From NCBI GenBank assembly GCA_025454405.1, contig JALOON010000049.1, positions 62,001 through 126,000 on the forward strand: a stretch of DNA of 64,000 nt, given 5' to 3'. This DNA comes from Oscillatoriaceae cyanobacterium Prado104 (GTDB taxonomy: Bacteria; Cyanobacteriota; Cyanobacteriia; Cyanobacteriales; Microcoleaceae). The position numbers and the translations under genes were made by a program. Below are positions 33,647-43,452 of this stretch, piece by piece. The stretch's first letter is position 1; each line of letters opens with the position of its first letter. The notes under the pieces were generated by a model, which was given only the letters and a program-made list of their open reading frames with translations, did not search any database and was not told the origin of the DNA.

Positions 33647-34741
33647 TTATCGGAATGGCGGCGAGTACAGCAAACCTCCATCTTTCCAAAGTTTGTTTTG
33701 ACCCCTGTCTAACTTGAGAACGCTTTTCGGACCGATGTTGCGATCGAACATTTCCCCGTAATTTCCGACTTGCTTAACGACGCGGAGAGCAAAATCGTTC
33801 GGGAGTCCCAAACCTTTACCTAAATCTCCTTCTTTTCCTAGCAAACGTTTGACATTCGGATCTGTAGTGCTGGCTGCCATTTGGTCTGCATTTCCAGAAT
33901 TAATCCCTAAATCTTCAGCTTCGATAGCCGCGAAAACAATCCATCTCACTGCATCCGCCCATTTAGGATCGCCGCTTTTGACTGCGGGGGCTAGCGGTTC
34001 TTTTGACATCACTACGGGCAAAATTACGTTATTTTCCGAATCAGGTAAAGTTGTGCGCTTGGACACGAGTTGCGATCGATCGGCCGTCACTCCCTGACAG
34101 CGACCTTCTTGATAAGCTGCAAAGGTAGCATTCACATCTTGAAATACTACTGGAGTGTATTTAACTCCCAATTTGCGCATTTGGTCGGACAAGTTTTGTT
34201 CGGTACTCGTACCTGTTTGCACGCAGATCGATTTGCCTCCAAAGTCTTTTAAACTTTTAATCCCGCTGTTTTGTTTGACCATGATGCTTTGAGAGTCGTA
34301 AAAGATAACCGGGGCAAATTCTAGTCCGGTGCTGCTGTCGCGACTTGCGGTGTATGTGGTGTTGCGACTGAGAATGTCAATTTCCCCCGATTGCAAAACA
34401 GTAAATCTTTCTGCTGCGTTGAGATTGCGGTATTCGACTTTTTCCGGATCGTTAAATAGGGCGGTGGCAATTGCCCTGCAAACATCGACATCCAGTCCCG
34501 AATATTTGCCTTTTTCATCTACAAAGCTAAACCCGGGGAGTTGACCGCTGACGCCGCAAATCAGCTTGCCGCGGCTCAAAATTGTATCTAAGCGACTCGG
34601 GCCTTGTTGCGATTGACCTTCGGTATTGGCTGCTTGTCCTGCTTGTCCCGCTTGTCCGACAGGGATCGATCGATCCCTGCAAGATGATAGCGGTACGGCG
34701 GCTAACAAAGTTGCCAACAGTAGAAATCCCCATTTACGCAT
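33647..34741 (-). CDS. aapJ: Amino-acid ABC transporter substrate-binding lipoprotein
   Basis: 364 residues. Signal peptide with lipobox PLSSC (lipid-anchored Cys at 21), then SBP_bac_3 domain: LDTILSRGKLICGVSGQLPG, the GLDVDVCRAIATALF strand-helix, and CVQTGTSTEQNLSDQMRKLG. It catches polar amino acids in the periplasm and delivers them to aapQ-aapM. Residues 25-50 are a Gln/Gly/Ala linker with a short GQAGQAGQA repeat. First gene of the transporter cluster. Confidence 0.93.
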   Translation of the reverse strand: MRKWGFLLLATLLAAVPLSSCRDRSIPVGQAGQAGQAANTEGQSQQGPSRLDTILSRGKLICGVSGQLPGFSFVDEKGKYSGLDVDVCRAIATALFNDPEKVEYRNLNAAERFTVLQSGEIDILSRNTTYTASRDSSTGLEFAPVIFYDSQSIMVKQNSGIKSLKDFGGKSICVQTGTSTEQNLSDQMRKLGVKYTPVVFQDVNATFAAYQEGRCQGVTADRSQLVSKRTTLPDSENNVILPVVMSKEPLAPAVKSGDPKWADAVRWIVFAAIEAEDLGINSGNADQMAASTTDPNVKRLLGKEGDLGKGLGLPNDFALRVVKQVGNYGEMFDRNIGPKSVLKLDRGQNKLWKDGGLLYSPPFR

Positions 34742-34993
34742 AAATTTTAGTAGAACGCTTGCCTCACGATCCTACATCGCAACTGTAGAGAACTGCGGCC
34801 AGATCGCAACGCGCAACTGCCTCCCGCTAGAAGTTAGACAAATTGCACCCGCACTGTGCCAGTTATTTTTTACCTGAGAATTCACCCAGCAACTGGGTTT
34901 GTTTGCGAAATTGTTCGACGCAGCTTTGAATCTGATGCACGATCGGGTTTCTTCGGTACGCTGCGACATTGTGTCAATTTTGATTTTACGGGT

Positions 34994-35221
34994 TCACAGC
35001 AGCTCTGGGGCAAGACGCTGCTGAGCTAAATCCCGGATCAGGGACAGTCGAGACTGAATGTATTTGTCAAACAAATCTTTGTCTTTGCCATTGAGTGCAG
35101 AGTTAGCTGTTAACTGTTTGAGCAACCACTGTGCCAGGGCGGCATCGTCCAAAGTCACTAACAGAGTGGCTTGGGTGGTTTCAATTAATGACCATAGTTG
35201 GCGTAACATTACTGGAGTCAT
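34994..35221 (-). CDS. Conserved hypothetical, 75 residues
   Basis: The frame runs to 35296, but the ATG at 35219-35221 is preceded by AAGGAGGTTGT, the best Shine-Dalgarno in the window, so I take it as the start. The protein is helical and soluble: MLRQLWSLIETTQATLLVTL, then DDAALAQWLLKQLTANSALN and YIQSRLSLIRDLAQQRL. Not recognised as a named family; it looks like a small cyanobacterial protein. Neighbours give no hint. Confidence 0.72.
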   Translation of the reverse strand: MTPVMLRQLWSLIETTQATLLVTLDDAALAQWLLKQLTANSALNGKDKDLFDKYIQSRLSLIRDLAQQRLAPELL

Positions 35222-35464
35222 ACAACCTCCTTGGGCGTGAATGGCCGCTGAATAAGCTGGCTGGGCGATAGGCTGGTCTTCGTGTTTTGGGCCCATATAC
35301 GAAAAGCACCCTGAGGCCGATCTGCTTAATTATTATTTAATATTCCACAGGATAACTCAATACAGTAGTGTCAAAAGCTACAATGCACAAGATGTAATAA
35401 GAGTTCCCAATCCCGTTACCTAAACATAAATATTGTGATTAAACGTTAAATTTATTTACACAAT

Positions 35465-35562
35465 GGAGAGGGGGAGAGTGGGAGAGGGGGAGAGTGGGAG
35501 AGGGGGAGAGTGGGAGAGGGGGAGAGTGGGAGAGGGGGAGAGTGGGAGAGGGGGAGAGTGGA
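35465..35562. repeat. 16-bp tandem repeat, about six copies
   Basis: Unit GGGAGAGTGGGAGAGG repeated without change. It is purine-only except one T per unit, so one strand could form triplex or slipped structures. Part of the 35222-35732 gap. Confidence 0.9.
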
Positions 35563-35566
35563 AGTT

Positions 35567-35745
35567 CTGAGTTTTAAGTTTTGAGTTTTGAATTGTGAAG
35601 TGTCTTTAACTCACAACTCAAAATTCACAATGAGTTTTAAGTTTTGAGTTTTGAATTGAGAACTGTATTTAACTCAAAACTCAAAATTCAAAACTCAAAA
35701 CTCCTGAGAAACTCAAAACTCCTTACCAACTGTCAACTGTCAACT
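35567..35745. repeat. Heptamer arrays AGTTTTG/CAAAACT and CAACTGT at the kinase stop
   Basis: AGTTTTGAGTTTTGA then CAAAACTCAAAACT blocks twice in opposed order, ending in CAACTGT units. The stop codon of the downstream-reading hybrid kinase (35733-35735) lies in the last CAACTGT units. Confidence 0.88.
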
Positions 35746-38700
35746 GACTGCTGGTGAGAGATGAATTCTTGGACTCGGGCCAGAATAGTTTCTAATTCAG
35801 GAATGAGTTGAGCTGCACTCTCCAAATCATTGGATTTGGCGAGACTTTGAAGTTGAGCGGCAATCTCGGGCATCAAGCGCACGGCGGCTGTCGCGCTGAC
35901 ACCCTTAATTTGGTGAGCGCGGCGGGCTACTGTTTCAGCATCTCCGGCAGCGATCGCACTTTTAGCTGCTGCTAAATAGCTGCTAGCATCAGTTACAAAA
36001 GCTTGCAAAATTTCCCGTTCAAATTCTAGATCTGCACCAGCAATTTCGTGCAAGCGTTTCAAATCGACTGCCGATTCGCTCGGAGGGTTTTCCTGTGCTT
36101 CTGGCTGATTTGTTGGGAGTTGAATTTTTAAATTTGCCGACCAATTTTCCAGGAGAGATTTTAACTGTTCGATCGCAATAGGTTTGCTGATATAATCGTC
36201 CATACCAGCAGCGAGACACTTTTCGCGATCGCCCTTCAAAGCATTAGCCGTCATCGCAATCACTACTGTTTTTTCCTGGGGCTGCATTTTCCCTGCTGCA
36301 ATGTCTGCAGCTTCCTGACGGCGCAGTCGAACGGTAGCTTCGTAACCGTCCAAAACAGGCATTTGACAGTCCATCAACACCAGATCGTACTTTTTAAGGG
36401 CAAGCATAGATAGCGCCTCTTCACCGTTATTCGCTACATCCGCGGCGCATCCCAAAACTCTCAGTTGATTCAAACCTACTTTTTGATTGATCGGAGTATC
36501 TTCAACCAACAAAATTTTCAATTTACCTAGTTGCTCGTTGTTAGCAATTAATTCTCGATCGTCCGCGCTCTTTGGATTCCGAATTGCAGCATCAGGAGCG
36601 ATCGCGTTTGCCAAACAATCAAACAGCCTGTGAACTTTCACTGGTTTAGTTAAATAGCTAGTAAAACCGCTATTAACCAAGCGTTTTGCTTCTTCTAGCT
36701 GAGTCATAGAAGTCATTACCACCCACTTGGTTTGCTGCATTGCCACCTCAGAAATAATCAAGCGTTCCAGGCTGCCCGCCACCATTTCCGGCAACTGAAT
36801 GTCAACTAAAGCGAGGTCGTAAGGACGATCGGCACCGAGCGCTTTGTAACAAGAGGAAATTGCCATCCAGCCGCTTTCAACTTCCTCAATTTCCATTCCC
36901 CACAAAACAGCCATTTTATGCAGCATTTTTCGCACCGCCTGCTTGTCGCTGGCAACTAATATCTTTCGCCCTGCAAGCACTGTTTGCAAATTCACTTCGC
37001 AAGCTTTCTCTCCAGCTAGTTCTTGCTTGAGGGCGGGCAAAGTAAACCAAAAAGTCGAACCCTTGCCTGGGGTACTTTCTACACCAATTTTGCCATCCAT
37101 CAGCTCCACTAACTGCTTGCAAATTGCCAATCCCAAACCAGTGCCACCGTACTTTCTAGTAGTAGAAGCATCGACTTGACTAAAAGATTGAAACAACTTT
37201 TTCTGGTCTTCTGAAGAAATTCCGATTCCTGTATCGGTGACTTTTACCAGCAATACTTCGGGAGAATTTGTGCCAAGTTTTACGGGCTGGATCTCTTCTA
37301 AAATTTTTGCATCAGAGCTTGCTGTTAGCAGTGCTGTATTCCGGCAAATAGAGACCTCAATTACCACTTCCCCAGCTTCTGTAAATTTAATCGCATTCGA
37401 TACCAAATTAGCGATTACTTGTCGCAGGCGCGCTGCATCGCCTCTAATTTGCAGCGGCAGGTCCGTGTCAATCAGTGCCACCAATTCAATGCCCTTTTTC
37501 TGGGCTGGAGTTGCCAGCAAATCCAGCACTTCATCCAAACAAATACTCAGGTCAAATTCTATAGTTTCCAAGCGCATTTCTCCAGCTTCCAGTTTGGATA
37601 AATCGAGAATATCGTTAATGATAGAGAGCAGGTTTTGACCGCTGACTTTCAGAGTCTGCACGAAGTCGAGCTGTTCGTTAGTAAGATTGGTTTTCAGCAG
37701 CAAATCGGTCATGCCCATCACCCCATTCATTGGAGTGCGAATTTCATGACTCATATTTGCTAAAAATAGCGACTTCATCCGAGATGCTTGAACAGCCTCT
37801 TCTCGGGCTTGCTGCGCTTGTTCAAACAGAGTAGATTGTTGAATTGCGATCGCTAACTGCACGCTCAATCTTCCCAGCAAATCTACCTCCGAATCACTCC
37901 AAATACGCGGGCCGCTGCACTGCTGGGCTACCAGGAGTCCCCACAAGCGACTTCGATCGGTTTCTAAACCAGTTTCGGGCCGATCGATTTGGCGTTCCTG
38001 TGCGAGATCTTGTGCTGTCCTATCTCGATCTTCATCGCCGATAAAAATTGGTGCCACTAAATTAGCCCGCACCTGCAAACTAGCAAGAAAATCCCTGTGC
38101 TGGCAGCTCAAATTGGCAGTATAAATATCTTCAATAGCTTGAATTTTTCCAGCGCTGTACAGCGCTCTATAGCTTTCTTCAAAATAGCTGGTTTGCAGTT
38201 TAATTCCCAGCATTGGCGTTCGATCGTCACCTACAGATTCAACAACAACAATTCCCGTACCGTCAGATTCAAAACAATAAATTACTGCCCGATCTGTTGC
38301 TAGCAATTGGCGGACTTCTGCTACGGCAGTGCTCAGGGTTTGAGTGAGGTTGAGGGACTGGCGGACGCGCTGGGCGATCGCGGAAACCAGCCGTTCTTGT
38401 TCTGCTTGTTCCCGGAGTTTTCTCTCAGCTTGCTTGCGTTCGGTGACATCGCGAATGACTGTGGCAAAACACAAAGGTTCGCTGGTTTGAGGGTGATTGA
38501 CCAAAAAAATATTCATTAACACATCAATGGGTTTTTTGGTGCGCAAGTGTTGCAGTTGTCCTTCTCCTTGCCACTGTCCCCGATCGAGAATTTGGGGCAA
38601 TATTTCTTGAATGAATTCTCCTTGAAAATTGCGACCTATATAATCCCAAATCTCTGTATCGACGGCTTGGGAAATATTCTCCAATCCCACTAATTGCCGT

Positions 38701-40847
38701 CCGGCTTCGTTGACAAACAAGGTTTGCCCTTCGAGGGTAGCCATGCCGATAAAATCGCTGCTGTTTTCAATCAGGGAAACAAATTTTTGCCGTTCTTCTT
38801 CTGCTCTTTTGCGTTCGGTAATGTCGCGCTTGACCCAAACGTGACAAATGACATCGCCGCCGTTATTAATTACGGAATATGCCGCCACGTCGATCGCCAG
38901 CATCCGTCCTTGTTTCGTGAGGTTAGTAATTTCACCCCGAAACGTTCCGCCTTCTGCTAAACTCTTAGCAATTACATGAAATCTCTCTCCGGCAATCAGT
39001 TGCGGGTGTTCTGCTTCTAATTCGGCATCCGTATATCCTAACAGCGATTGGTGAGCGCAGTTTTGTTCCAGGAAAAATCCGTCAGCATCGATAATCACGA
39101 GGGCGTCGTTGGAGTTAAGAAATATTTCTCGGTAAAGTTTGAGTTTTTCCTCAGCTCGCTTGCGTTTGGTGATGTCCCTTTTGACGATCGCGTGACAAAC
39201 TATATTGCCAGCCTCATTGTGTACTGAAAAAGCCAAAAGTTCGACTTCAAGTGTTCCTGCTTGCCCGGCCTTAAAGCAGGTAATTTCTCCTCGGTAAATT
39301 CCGGTTTTTGCTAAACTTTGCACCACGTCAGAAAATGCCTGTTCTCCGATGCATGCTGCGGGTGTTTCTCTCTGCAATTCCCAGCGATCGTAGCCCAGCA
39401 AAGCAGCATGAGCTGGATTTTGTTCTAAGTAATATCCCTGGGGGTCAAGAATGGCGATCGCATCGTTGGATTTGAGAAAGATTTCTTGGTAAAGTTGCAG
39501 TTTCAACTCGGCTTGTTTGCGATTGCTAATGTCTACAAAAAAACCGCAGTAAATAATCTTGCCTCCTTGCATCTCTGGTTGGGAAGCTCCTTGAATCCAT
39601 TTAAGTTTTCCTGATGGAGTAATAATTCTTCCTTCCCAGCGCCACGGCTGCAAATTTTCAGCAGACAGCGCGATCGAGTTTAAAAATTCATCCCGATCTT
39701 CGGGATGAATCATATTAATAATTAGCTCGCTATTTTGTTGGGCGGCTTCGGGTTCTATTTCATATAATTCCCGGCAGCCTGCGCTCACAAATGACAAAAC
39801 GATCGAGCCGTCGGGATGCAAGTCAAATTGATACACTGTACCCGGTATGCTGGCAGTAATTTTTTGCAGTTTGGCTTGGGTTTGACGCATTGCTTCGTCT
39901 GCTGCGGAACATTCTGCAATCTCGCGGGAAATACCTAAAATTGCAAAGATGTTTCCCGCAGCGTCTGACAGCGGGATTTTCTGGGTGTTAAAGACGCGCG
40001 TTTCGCTGCCTGGAAGGACGATCGTACTGCAAGGATCGCGAACTGTTTCCCCGGCAAGTACAGCCCGATCTTCCGCGCGCCAGCCCCGAGTTCCGGAGGC
40101 GCGATCGCCAAATACTACTGCTTTTGCAAACCCCAACTCGATGTCATCTTTACCGATAATTTCCGCAACAGTTTTGCCCAGATATTTCGCAAAACTTTGA
40201 TTGACAAAAATATATCTAAACTCTCTGTTTTTAACAACAAGTAAATCGGGTATCGAGTCAAATAAAATTTTTAATAGCTCGCTCGGAATTGCCGAATTTA
40301 AAAATAATTTATTGGCTGTTGCAATTGCTAAATTTTGTCTTCTAAGTGCTAGGTCAATAGCAGCTTTCGAGCAGATTTGACCGCAGGTATAGAGCAAGCA
40401 TAAATGTTCAAAATTAAAAGCATTTGCTGGCTCGGCAGCGATTAAAAACAATCCCAGCACTTCTTCACCTTCATCTGGAACTGCCGCCATCAAAACAGAT
40501 TTAAAACCGACAAAAGGTGGTCCTTCGGTATTGCGAACCCAGTCTTGATTTCCCCCCTGCCATGCAGCGCGAGCTTGTTGCAGGCGAATCTCAATTTCGG
40601 CTTTTATCCCAGCAGTTAGAGGTGGCGAGTGTTGCAAGTAGATTCGCTCGTCTGGTAGTGTCAAAAGTGCGATCGCTCCCACCGGAATCAGTCGCCCGAT
40701 GCATTCAATACCCGCAGACCAAATTTCTTCAGGATTGAGAGCGTCTTGAACTTTTGCAGTAAGTTCGTTGAGAACTTGCAGTTCCAAGGTCCGCTGGCGG
40801 ACTTTTTCTTTGAGGCTGGTGGCTAGGATTTGCATTGTAATCACCAC
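35733..40847 (-). CDS. Hybrid sensor histidine kinase with five PAS, two GAF, two REC and HPt
   Basis: 1704 residues, GTG start (another GTG follows, and an ATG at 40835). Order: GAF (about 20-170), PAS 1-5 (about 195-310, 325-440, 455-560, 575-685, 690-810), GAF (830-1005), HisKA with H1034 (MSHEIRTP), HATPase (1135-1285), REC1 with D1349, REC2 with D1493 (LVLMDCQMPVLDG), HPt with H1645 (RRAHQIKG). A complete four-step phosphorelay in one chain. REC1 has ILVASDK in place of the normal acidic pair, so it may be weak. No membrane helix: the input is cytoplasmic. No output regulator is adjacent. C-terminal SVDS is repeat-encoded. Confidence 0.95.
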   Translation of the reverse strand: MVITMQILATSLKEKVRQRTLELQVLNELTAKVQDALNPEEIWSAGIECIGRLIPVGAIALLTLPDERIYLQHSPPLTAGIKAEIEIRLQQARAAWQGGNQDWVRNTEGPPFVGFKSVLMAAVPDEGEEVLGLFLIAAEPANAFNFEHLCLLYTCGQICSKAAIDLALRRQNLAIATANKLFLNSAIPSELLKILFDSIPDLLVVKNREFRYIFVNQSFAKYLGKTVAEIIGKDDIELGFAKAVVFGDRASGTRGWRAEDRAVLAGETVRDPCSTIVLPGSETRVFNTQKIPLSDAAGNIFAILGISREIAECSAADEAMRQTQAKLQKITASIPGTVYQFDLHPDGSIVLSFVSAGCRELYEIEPEAAQQNSELIINMIHPEDRDEFLNSIALSAENLQPWRWEGRIITPSGKLKWIQGASQPEMQGGKIIYCGFFVDISNRKQAELKLQLYQEIFLKSNDAIAILDPQGYYLEQNPAHAALLGYDRWELQRETPAACIGEQAFSDVVQSLAKTGIYRGEITCFKAGQAGTLEVELLAFSVHNEAGNIVCHAIVKRDITKRKRAEEKLKLYREIFLNSNDALVIIDADGFFLEQNCAHQSLLGYTDAELEAEHPQLIAGERFHVIAKSLAEGGTFRGEITNLTKQGRMLAIDVAAYSVINNGGDVICHVWVKRDITERKRAEEERQKFVSLIENSSDFIGMATLEGQTLFVNEAGRQLVGLENISQAVDTEIWDYIGRNFQGEFIQEILPQILDRGQWQGEGQLQHLRTKKPIDVLMNIFLVNHPQTSEPLCFATVIRDVTERKQAERKLREQAEQERLVSAIAQRVRQSLNLTQTLSTAVAEVRQLLATDRAVIYCFESDGTGIVVVESVGDDRTPMLGIKLQTSYFEESYRALYSAGKIQAIEDIYTANLSCQHRDFLASLQVRANLVAPIFIGDEDRDRTAQDLAQERQIDRPETGLETDRSRLWGLLVAQQCSGPRIWSDSEVDLLGRLSVQLAIAIQQSTLFEQAQQAREEAVQASRMKSLFLANMSHEIRTPMNGVMGMTDLLLKTNLTNEQLDFVQTLKVSGQNLLSIINDILDLSKLEAGEMRLETIEFDLSICLDEVLDLLATPAQKKGIELVALIDTDLPLQIRGDAARLRQVIANLVSNAIKFTEAGEVVIEVSICRNTALLTASSDAKILEEIQPVKLGTNSPEVLLVKVTDTGIGISSEDQKKLFQSFSQVDASTTRKYGGTGLGLAICKQLVELMDGKIGVESTPGKGSTFWFTLPALKQELAGEKACEVNLQTVLAGRKILVASDKQAVRKMLHKMAVLWGMEIEEVESGWMAISSCYKALGADRPYDLALVDIQLPEMVAGSLERLIISEVAMQQTKWVVMTSMTQLEEAKRLVNSGFTSYLTKPVKVHRLFDCLANAIAPDAAIRNPKSADDRELIANNEQLGKLKILLVEDTPINQKVGLNQLRVLGCAADVANNGEEALSMLALKKYDLVLMDCQMPVLDGYEATVRLRRQEAADIAAGKMQPQEKTVVIAMTANALKGDREKCLAAGMDDYISKPIAIEQLKSLLENWSANLKIQLPTNQPEAQENPPSESAVDLKRLHEIAGADLEFEREILQAFVTDASSYLAAAKSAIAAGDAETVARRAHQIKGVSATAAVRLMPEIAAQLQSLAKSNDLESAAQLIPELETILARVQEFISHQQSVDS

Positions 40848-40975
40848 AAGGGGTTTTGATGATTTATATTATAAGTTAGTCATTATGAAAAATTTTAAAC
40901 CTTAAATTATAAAACATATTTCACTAAAAAACTACTGTTTTGGATTAGACCTGCATTCAACCTGTGACAAACTGA

Positions 40976-41084
40976 TACTAAATCCGGATTACTTACCCCC
41001 ATACAGGAATTTAGGAAGCTCTTTTCTCCCCCTCCCCCGCCGAGCTTTAGTCGATCGAGGGGATGATACGTCCCGGATTTGGTA
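40976..41084. repeat. MITE-like element, TACYAAATCCGG ends
   Basis: About 109 bp. Left end TACTAAATCCGG (40976-40987), right end CCGGATTTGGTA (41073-41084), with inner CCCCC and GGGG arms. It matches the 50428-50545 element in ends and size. Confidence 0.7.
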
Positions 41085-41090
41085 GGAGGC

Positions 41091-41143
41091 CTGCTGCGGG
41101 AGCAAAGCGCCGCTACAAGGCGCGTGCGTTGCTCCCGCAGCAG
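41091..41143 (-). terminator. Long GC-rich hairpin after fasciclin gene
   Basis: Perfect 15-bp arms CTGCTGCGGGAGCAA (41091-41105) and TTGCTCCCGCAGCAG (41129-41143), 15 bp past the fasciclin stop on its strand. There is no T run, so it may be a repeat that acts as an mRNA 3' stabiliser. Confidence 0.5.
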
Positions 41144-41158
41144 AGTTTGACGGCGAAA

Positions 41159-41560
41159 TTAACCCATGAGAATCACGGTATCGATTACGTGAATCACGCC
41201 GTTGTCAGCCTCGATATCTGGAGCAACAACTGTAGCATTTTTTACCTCAAAACCGTCGGAGCAATCGATTTTAATGGGTGAACCTTCTAGGGAAGTAACA
41301 GAACCGAGTTTTGCCAAGTCAGCTTTCATAAACTTGCCAGAGACTACGTGAAACATCAGAATCCTGGTAAGTTGGGGAACGTTCTGCACTAGGGTGGTGA
41401 TGGTTCCGGGCGGCAATTTGGCGAAAGCATCGTCATTGGGCGCAAAGACTGTGAAAGGGCCCGGACTTTTGAGGGCGTCTACTAAATTCGCTACTTGCAC
41501 GGCCGTTACGAGGGTTTGGAAGGAACCCGCACCTACGGCAATATCAACAATATCAGGCAT
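41159..41560 (-). CDS. Fasciclin (FAS1) domain protein
   Basis: 133 residues, a single FAS1 domain with no signal peptide: [20 protein letters not shown], the first box [15 protein letters not shown], the central [13 protein letters not shown], and the second box [17 protein letters not shown]1 proteins usually mediate adhesion outside the cell; the cyanobacterial single-domain form without a leader is widespread and its role is unclear. Monocistronic. Confidence 0.92.
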   Translation of the reverse strand: MPDIVDIAVGAGSFQTLVTAVQVANLVDALKSPGPFTVFAPNDDAFAKLPPGTITTLVQNVPQLTRILMFHVVSGKFMKADLAKLGSVTSLEGSPIKIDCSDGFEVKNATVVAPDIEADNGVIHVIDTVILMG

Positions 41561-41756
41561 TGTGTTTTACCTCATCTGGGACAAAAAGTTCTATTAAGTT
41601 ATCGTAAGCTGAGGCGGTCAAGAATACCTGCTGTCTTTAATATCAGTTGAGTTAATCTGAACCATTCAATTTAAAATTTAAAATCTTTAGTTGCGATCGA
41701 CATTCACTCCTTCCTTTGATGGCTGCGTTGCTGCAAGCAGAGAAACCAGTTTGTAG

Positions 41757-41774
41757 TGCGGACTTAAGTCCGCA
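41757..41774. repeat. Palindrome TGCGGACTTAAGTCCGCA
   Basis: A perfect 18-bp palindrome in the 41561-42048 gap. It recurs identically at 43810-43827. The gap also has AACCGGGTTTCGG (about 41893-41907) and otherwise AT-rich DNA holding the promoter of the next gene. Confidence 0.85.
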
Positions 41775-42048
41775 CGCTCGATCCTTAATTATTGGGATCG
41801 ATCGGACAGGATCTGATAGCCTGATTAATTACTCAAGCCGATCGCCAGCTTAATTTTAGCACAGTCTTATCATGGCGCTCGGGTGGATTTCCCGAAACCG
41901 GGTTTCGGTCAATATCTGATTTTAACTAACAGTCACTAGGAAGAAATCGAGTTTGTTTGGGAGTGATTTATTTATGATAATATAACTAAGTTAATAGCCT
42001 GCAAACTTCGTTACAACTGATATCTTTAGCGCCGGAGGATCGGTCAAA

Positions 42049-42651
42049 ATGTCCGCGATTATTTTAAGTACGATCGGTCAAATTATAGAACTAGCCAACG
42101 CAGAAGTTATTTTCTATCCCCGCCTCTTCCCGCAGCCAGAAAGCCACCAACTATTTGCCGAATTATGGGAGCGAATTGAATGGAAACAAGAACCGATTAA
42201 AATCTTTGGCAAATCCGTGCTTCAGCCTCGGTTAACTGCTTATTACGGTACTCAGGCTTATACTTACTCCGGCGTTACCATGCAACCTTTACCCTGGAAT
42301 GAACCTTTGTTGCAAATCAAGCAAATAATCGAACCTTTAGTTCATACTCAGTTTAACGGGGTTTTGATGAATTTATATCGCAACGGTCAAGATTATATGG
42401 GCTGGCACAGCGATGACGAGAACGAATTAGTCAAAGGTTCGACAATCGCTTCCCTCAGCTTTGGAGAAAGCAGGCGTTTTATCTTGAGACGGAGGGACAA
42501 CCATCAAATCAAAGTCGAATTAAATTTGGGTGATGGCGATTTTTTGGTGATGGGGGGCGATACTCAGAAGTTTTGGCAGCATCACGTGCCGAAAATGGCT
42601 AAATCCGATCGTCCGAGAATTAATTTGACTTTTCGGGTTATCGAACACTAA
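42049..42651 (+). CDS. alkB: AlkB-like 2-oxoglutarate/Fe(II) dioxygenase
   Basis: 200 residues, ATG preceded by CGGAGGATCG. Iron ligands H and D in MGWHSDDEN and the distal H in WQHHVPK; the 2-oxoglutarate-binding arginines are in RPRINLTFR. ASLSFGESRRFILR is the family substrate-lid region. It should remove alkyl groups from DNA or RNA bases. Length and the MNLYRNGQDYMGWHSDDE motif fit the ALKBH2/3-like bacterial branch. No Ada-type regulator nearby. Confidence 0.93.
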   Translation: MSAIILSTIGQIIELANAEVIFYPRLFPQPESHQLFAELWERIEWKQEPIKIFGKSVLQPRLTAYYGTQAYTYSGVTMQPLPWNEPLLQIKQIIEPLVHTQFNGVLMNLYRNGQDYMGWHSDDENELVKGSTIASLSFGESRRFILRRRDNHQIKVELNLGDGDFLVMGGDTQKFWQHHVPKMAKSDRPRINLTFRVIEH

Positions 42652-42659
42652 TTGCTACT

Positions 42660-42830
42660 CTCGATCGAGAAGCCGGGTTGCTTTCAATATCTAGTTGTCA
42701 CCGCCATTATCTCAGAAAAAACCTGGTTTCTTTGGTCTAATAATCGCGGCGATCGAGCAACTGGGTTTCGATCGATATCTAATTGTTACCAACAGTTTTT
42801 CGGAAGGAACCCGGTTTCTTTGAGGATAGT
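42660..42830. repeat. Three degenerate AACCGGGTTTCTTTGG repeats
   Basis: GCCGGGTTGCTTTCAATATC, ACCTGGTTTCTTTGGT, ACTGGGTTTCGATCGATATC and ACCCGGTTTCTTTGAGG in about 60-bp steps between alkB and the converging toxin gene. Related words occur at 5397, 41893, 50660 and 58531. Confidence 0.7.
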
Positions 42831-43193
42831 TTATCGATCGGAATCAAATTCAGCTAAGATACTGCGAATCTCATTCGGACTGATATCTTCCCGCTCTGAC
42901 TTAGAGTAGATTGTTAATAAAAGTACGCTTGCCTGTGACTCAATTTGATAGATGAGTCGATAACCGGCGCTTTTCCCTTTTTGGATGTCACTATTTTTGA
43001 CTCTCACCTTTACAATAACATATTCCTCTCCCATTCCGGTAAGGCGATTGCCTGTAAAATTCCCTCCTTGCAGTTGTTCGATAATTGGCTGAGTATCTAA
43101 CCGGATCTTTCGATATTTTTTCGATAATTCCTGCAGATTTCGTTTGTACTCAGGTGTTAAATCAATTTGAACCAAAGGCGTGTCATTCGACAT
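42831..43193 (-). CDS. RelE/ParE-superfamily toxin
   Basis: 120 residues. IDLTPEYKRNLQELSKKYRK at the start, the central GNRLTGMGEEYVIVKVRVKN, then GKSAGYRLIYQIESQASVLL and LLTIYSKSEREDI give the beta-rich RelE/HigB-like fold: the basic GYRLIY strand and IYSKSE motif are typical. Such toxins cut mRNA on ribosomes or target gyrase. Its start lies inside the end of the upstream antitoxin gene (11-base overlap), the standard antitoxin-first order. Confidence 0.85.
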   Translation of the reverse strand: MSNDTPLVQIDLTPEYKRNLQELSKKYRKIRLDTQPIIEQLQGGNFTGNRLTGMGEEYVIVKVRVKNSDIQKGKSAGYRLIYQIESQASVLLLTIYSKSEREDISPNEIRSILAEFDSDR

Positions 43194-43452
43194 CTATTCC
43201 CTCCCACATTTGAGAAAGAGGTATGCGTTGTCCTGCCTTGGCTTCCTGCAATGCTCTTCTGAGACTAGCTTTTATTTCTTCAATGGGAGTATCATCAGGA
43301 TCGATTTCAGCTTCTTCTGTTTCAGCTTCTTCTGTTAATTCGGGAAAAAGTACAATAACTCGGACTCGACTGGGGGCGAAGTTTTCAATGGGTCGATCGA
43401 GAGATAGTTGTCCTTTTTCATCCAGCGTTCCCGTTACTTCAATAGCTTTCAT
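43183..43452 (-). CDS. Antitoxin of the RelE/ParE pair
   Basis: 89 residues from the ATG at 43450-43452; an upstream extension to 43533 lacks protein character. The N-terminus MKAIEVTGTLDEKGQLSLDR is a beta-rich AbrB/SpoVT-like start common in cyanobacterial antitoxins of this kind, followed by an acidic stretch (EEAETEEAEIDPDD) and a helical tail that should wrap the toxin. Likely represses its own promoter; no operator was identified. Confidence 0.8.
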   Translation of the reverse strand: MKAIEVTGTLDEKGQLSLDRPIENFAPSRVRVIVLFPELTEEAETEEAEIDPDDTPIEEIKASLRRALQEAKAGQRIPLSQMWEGIDVE

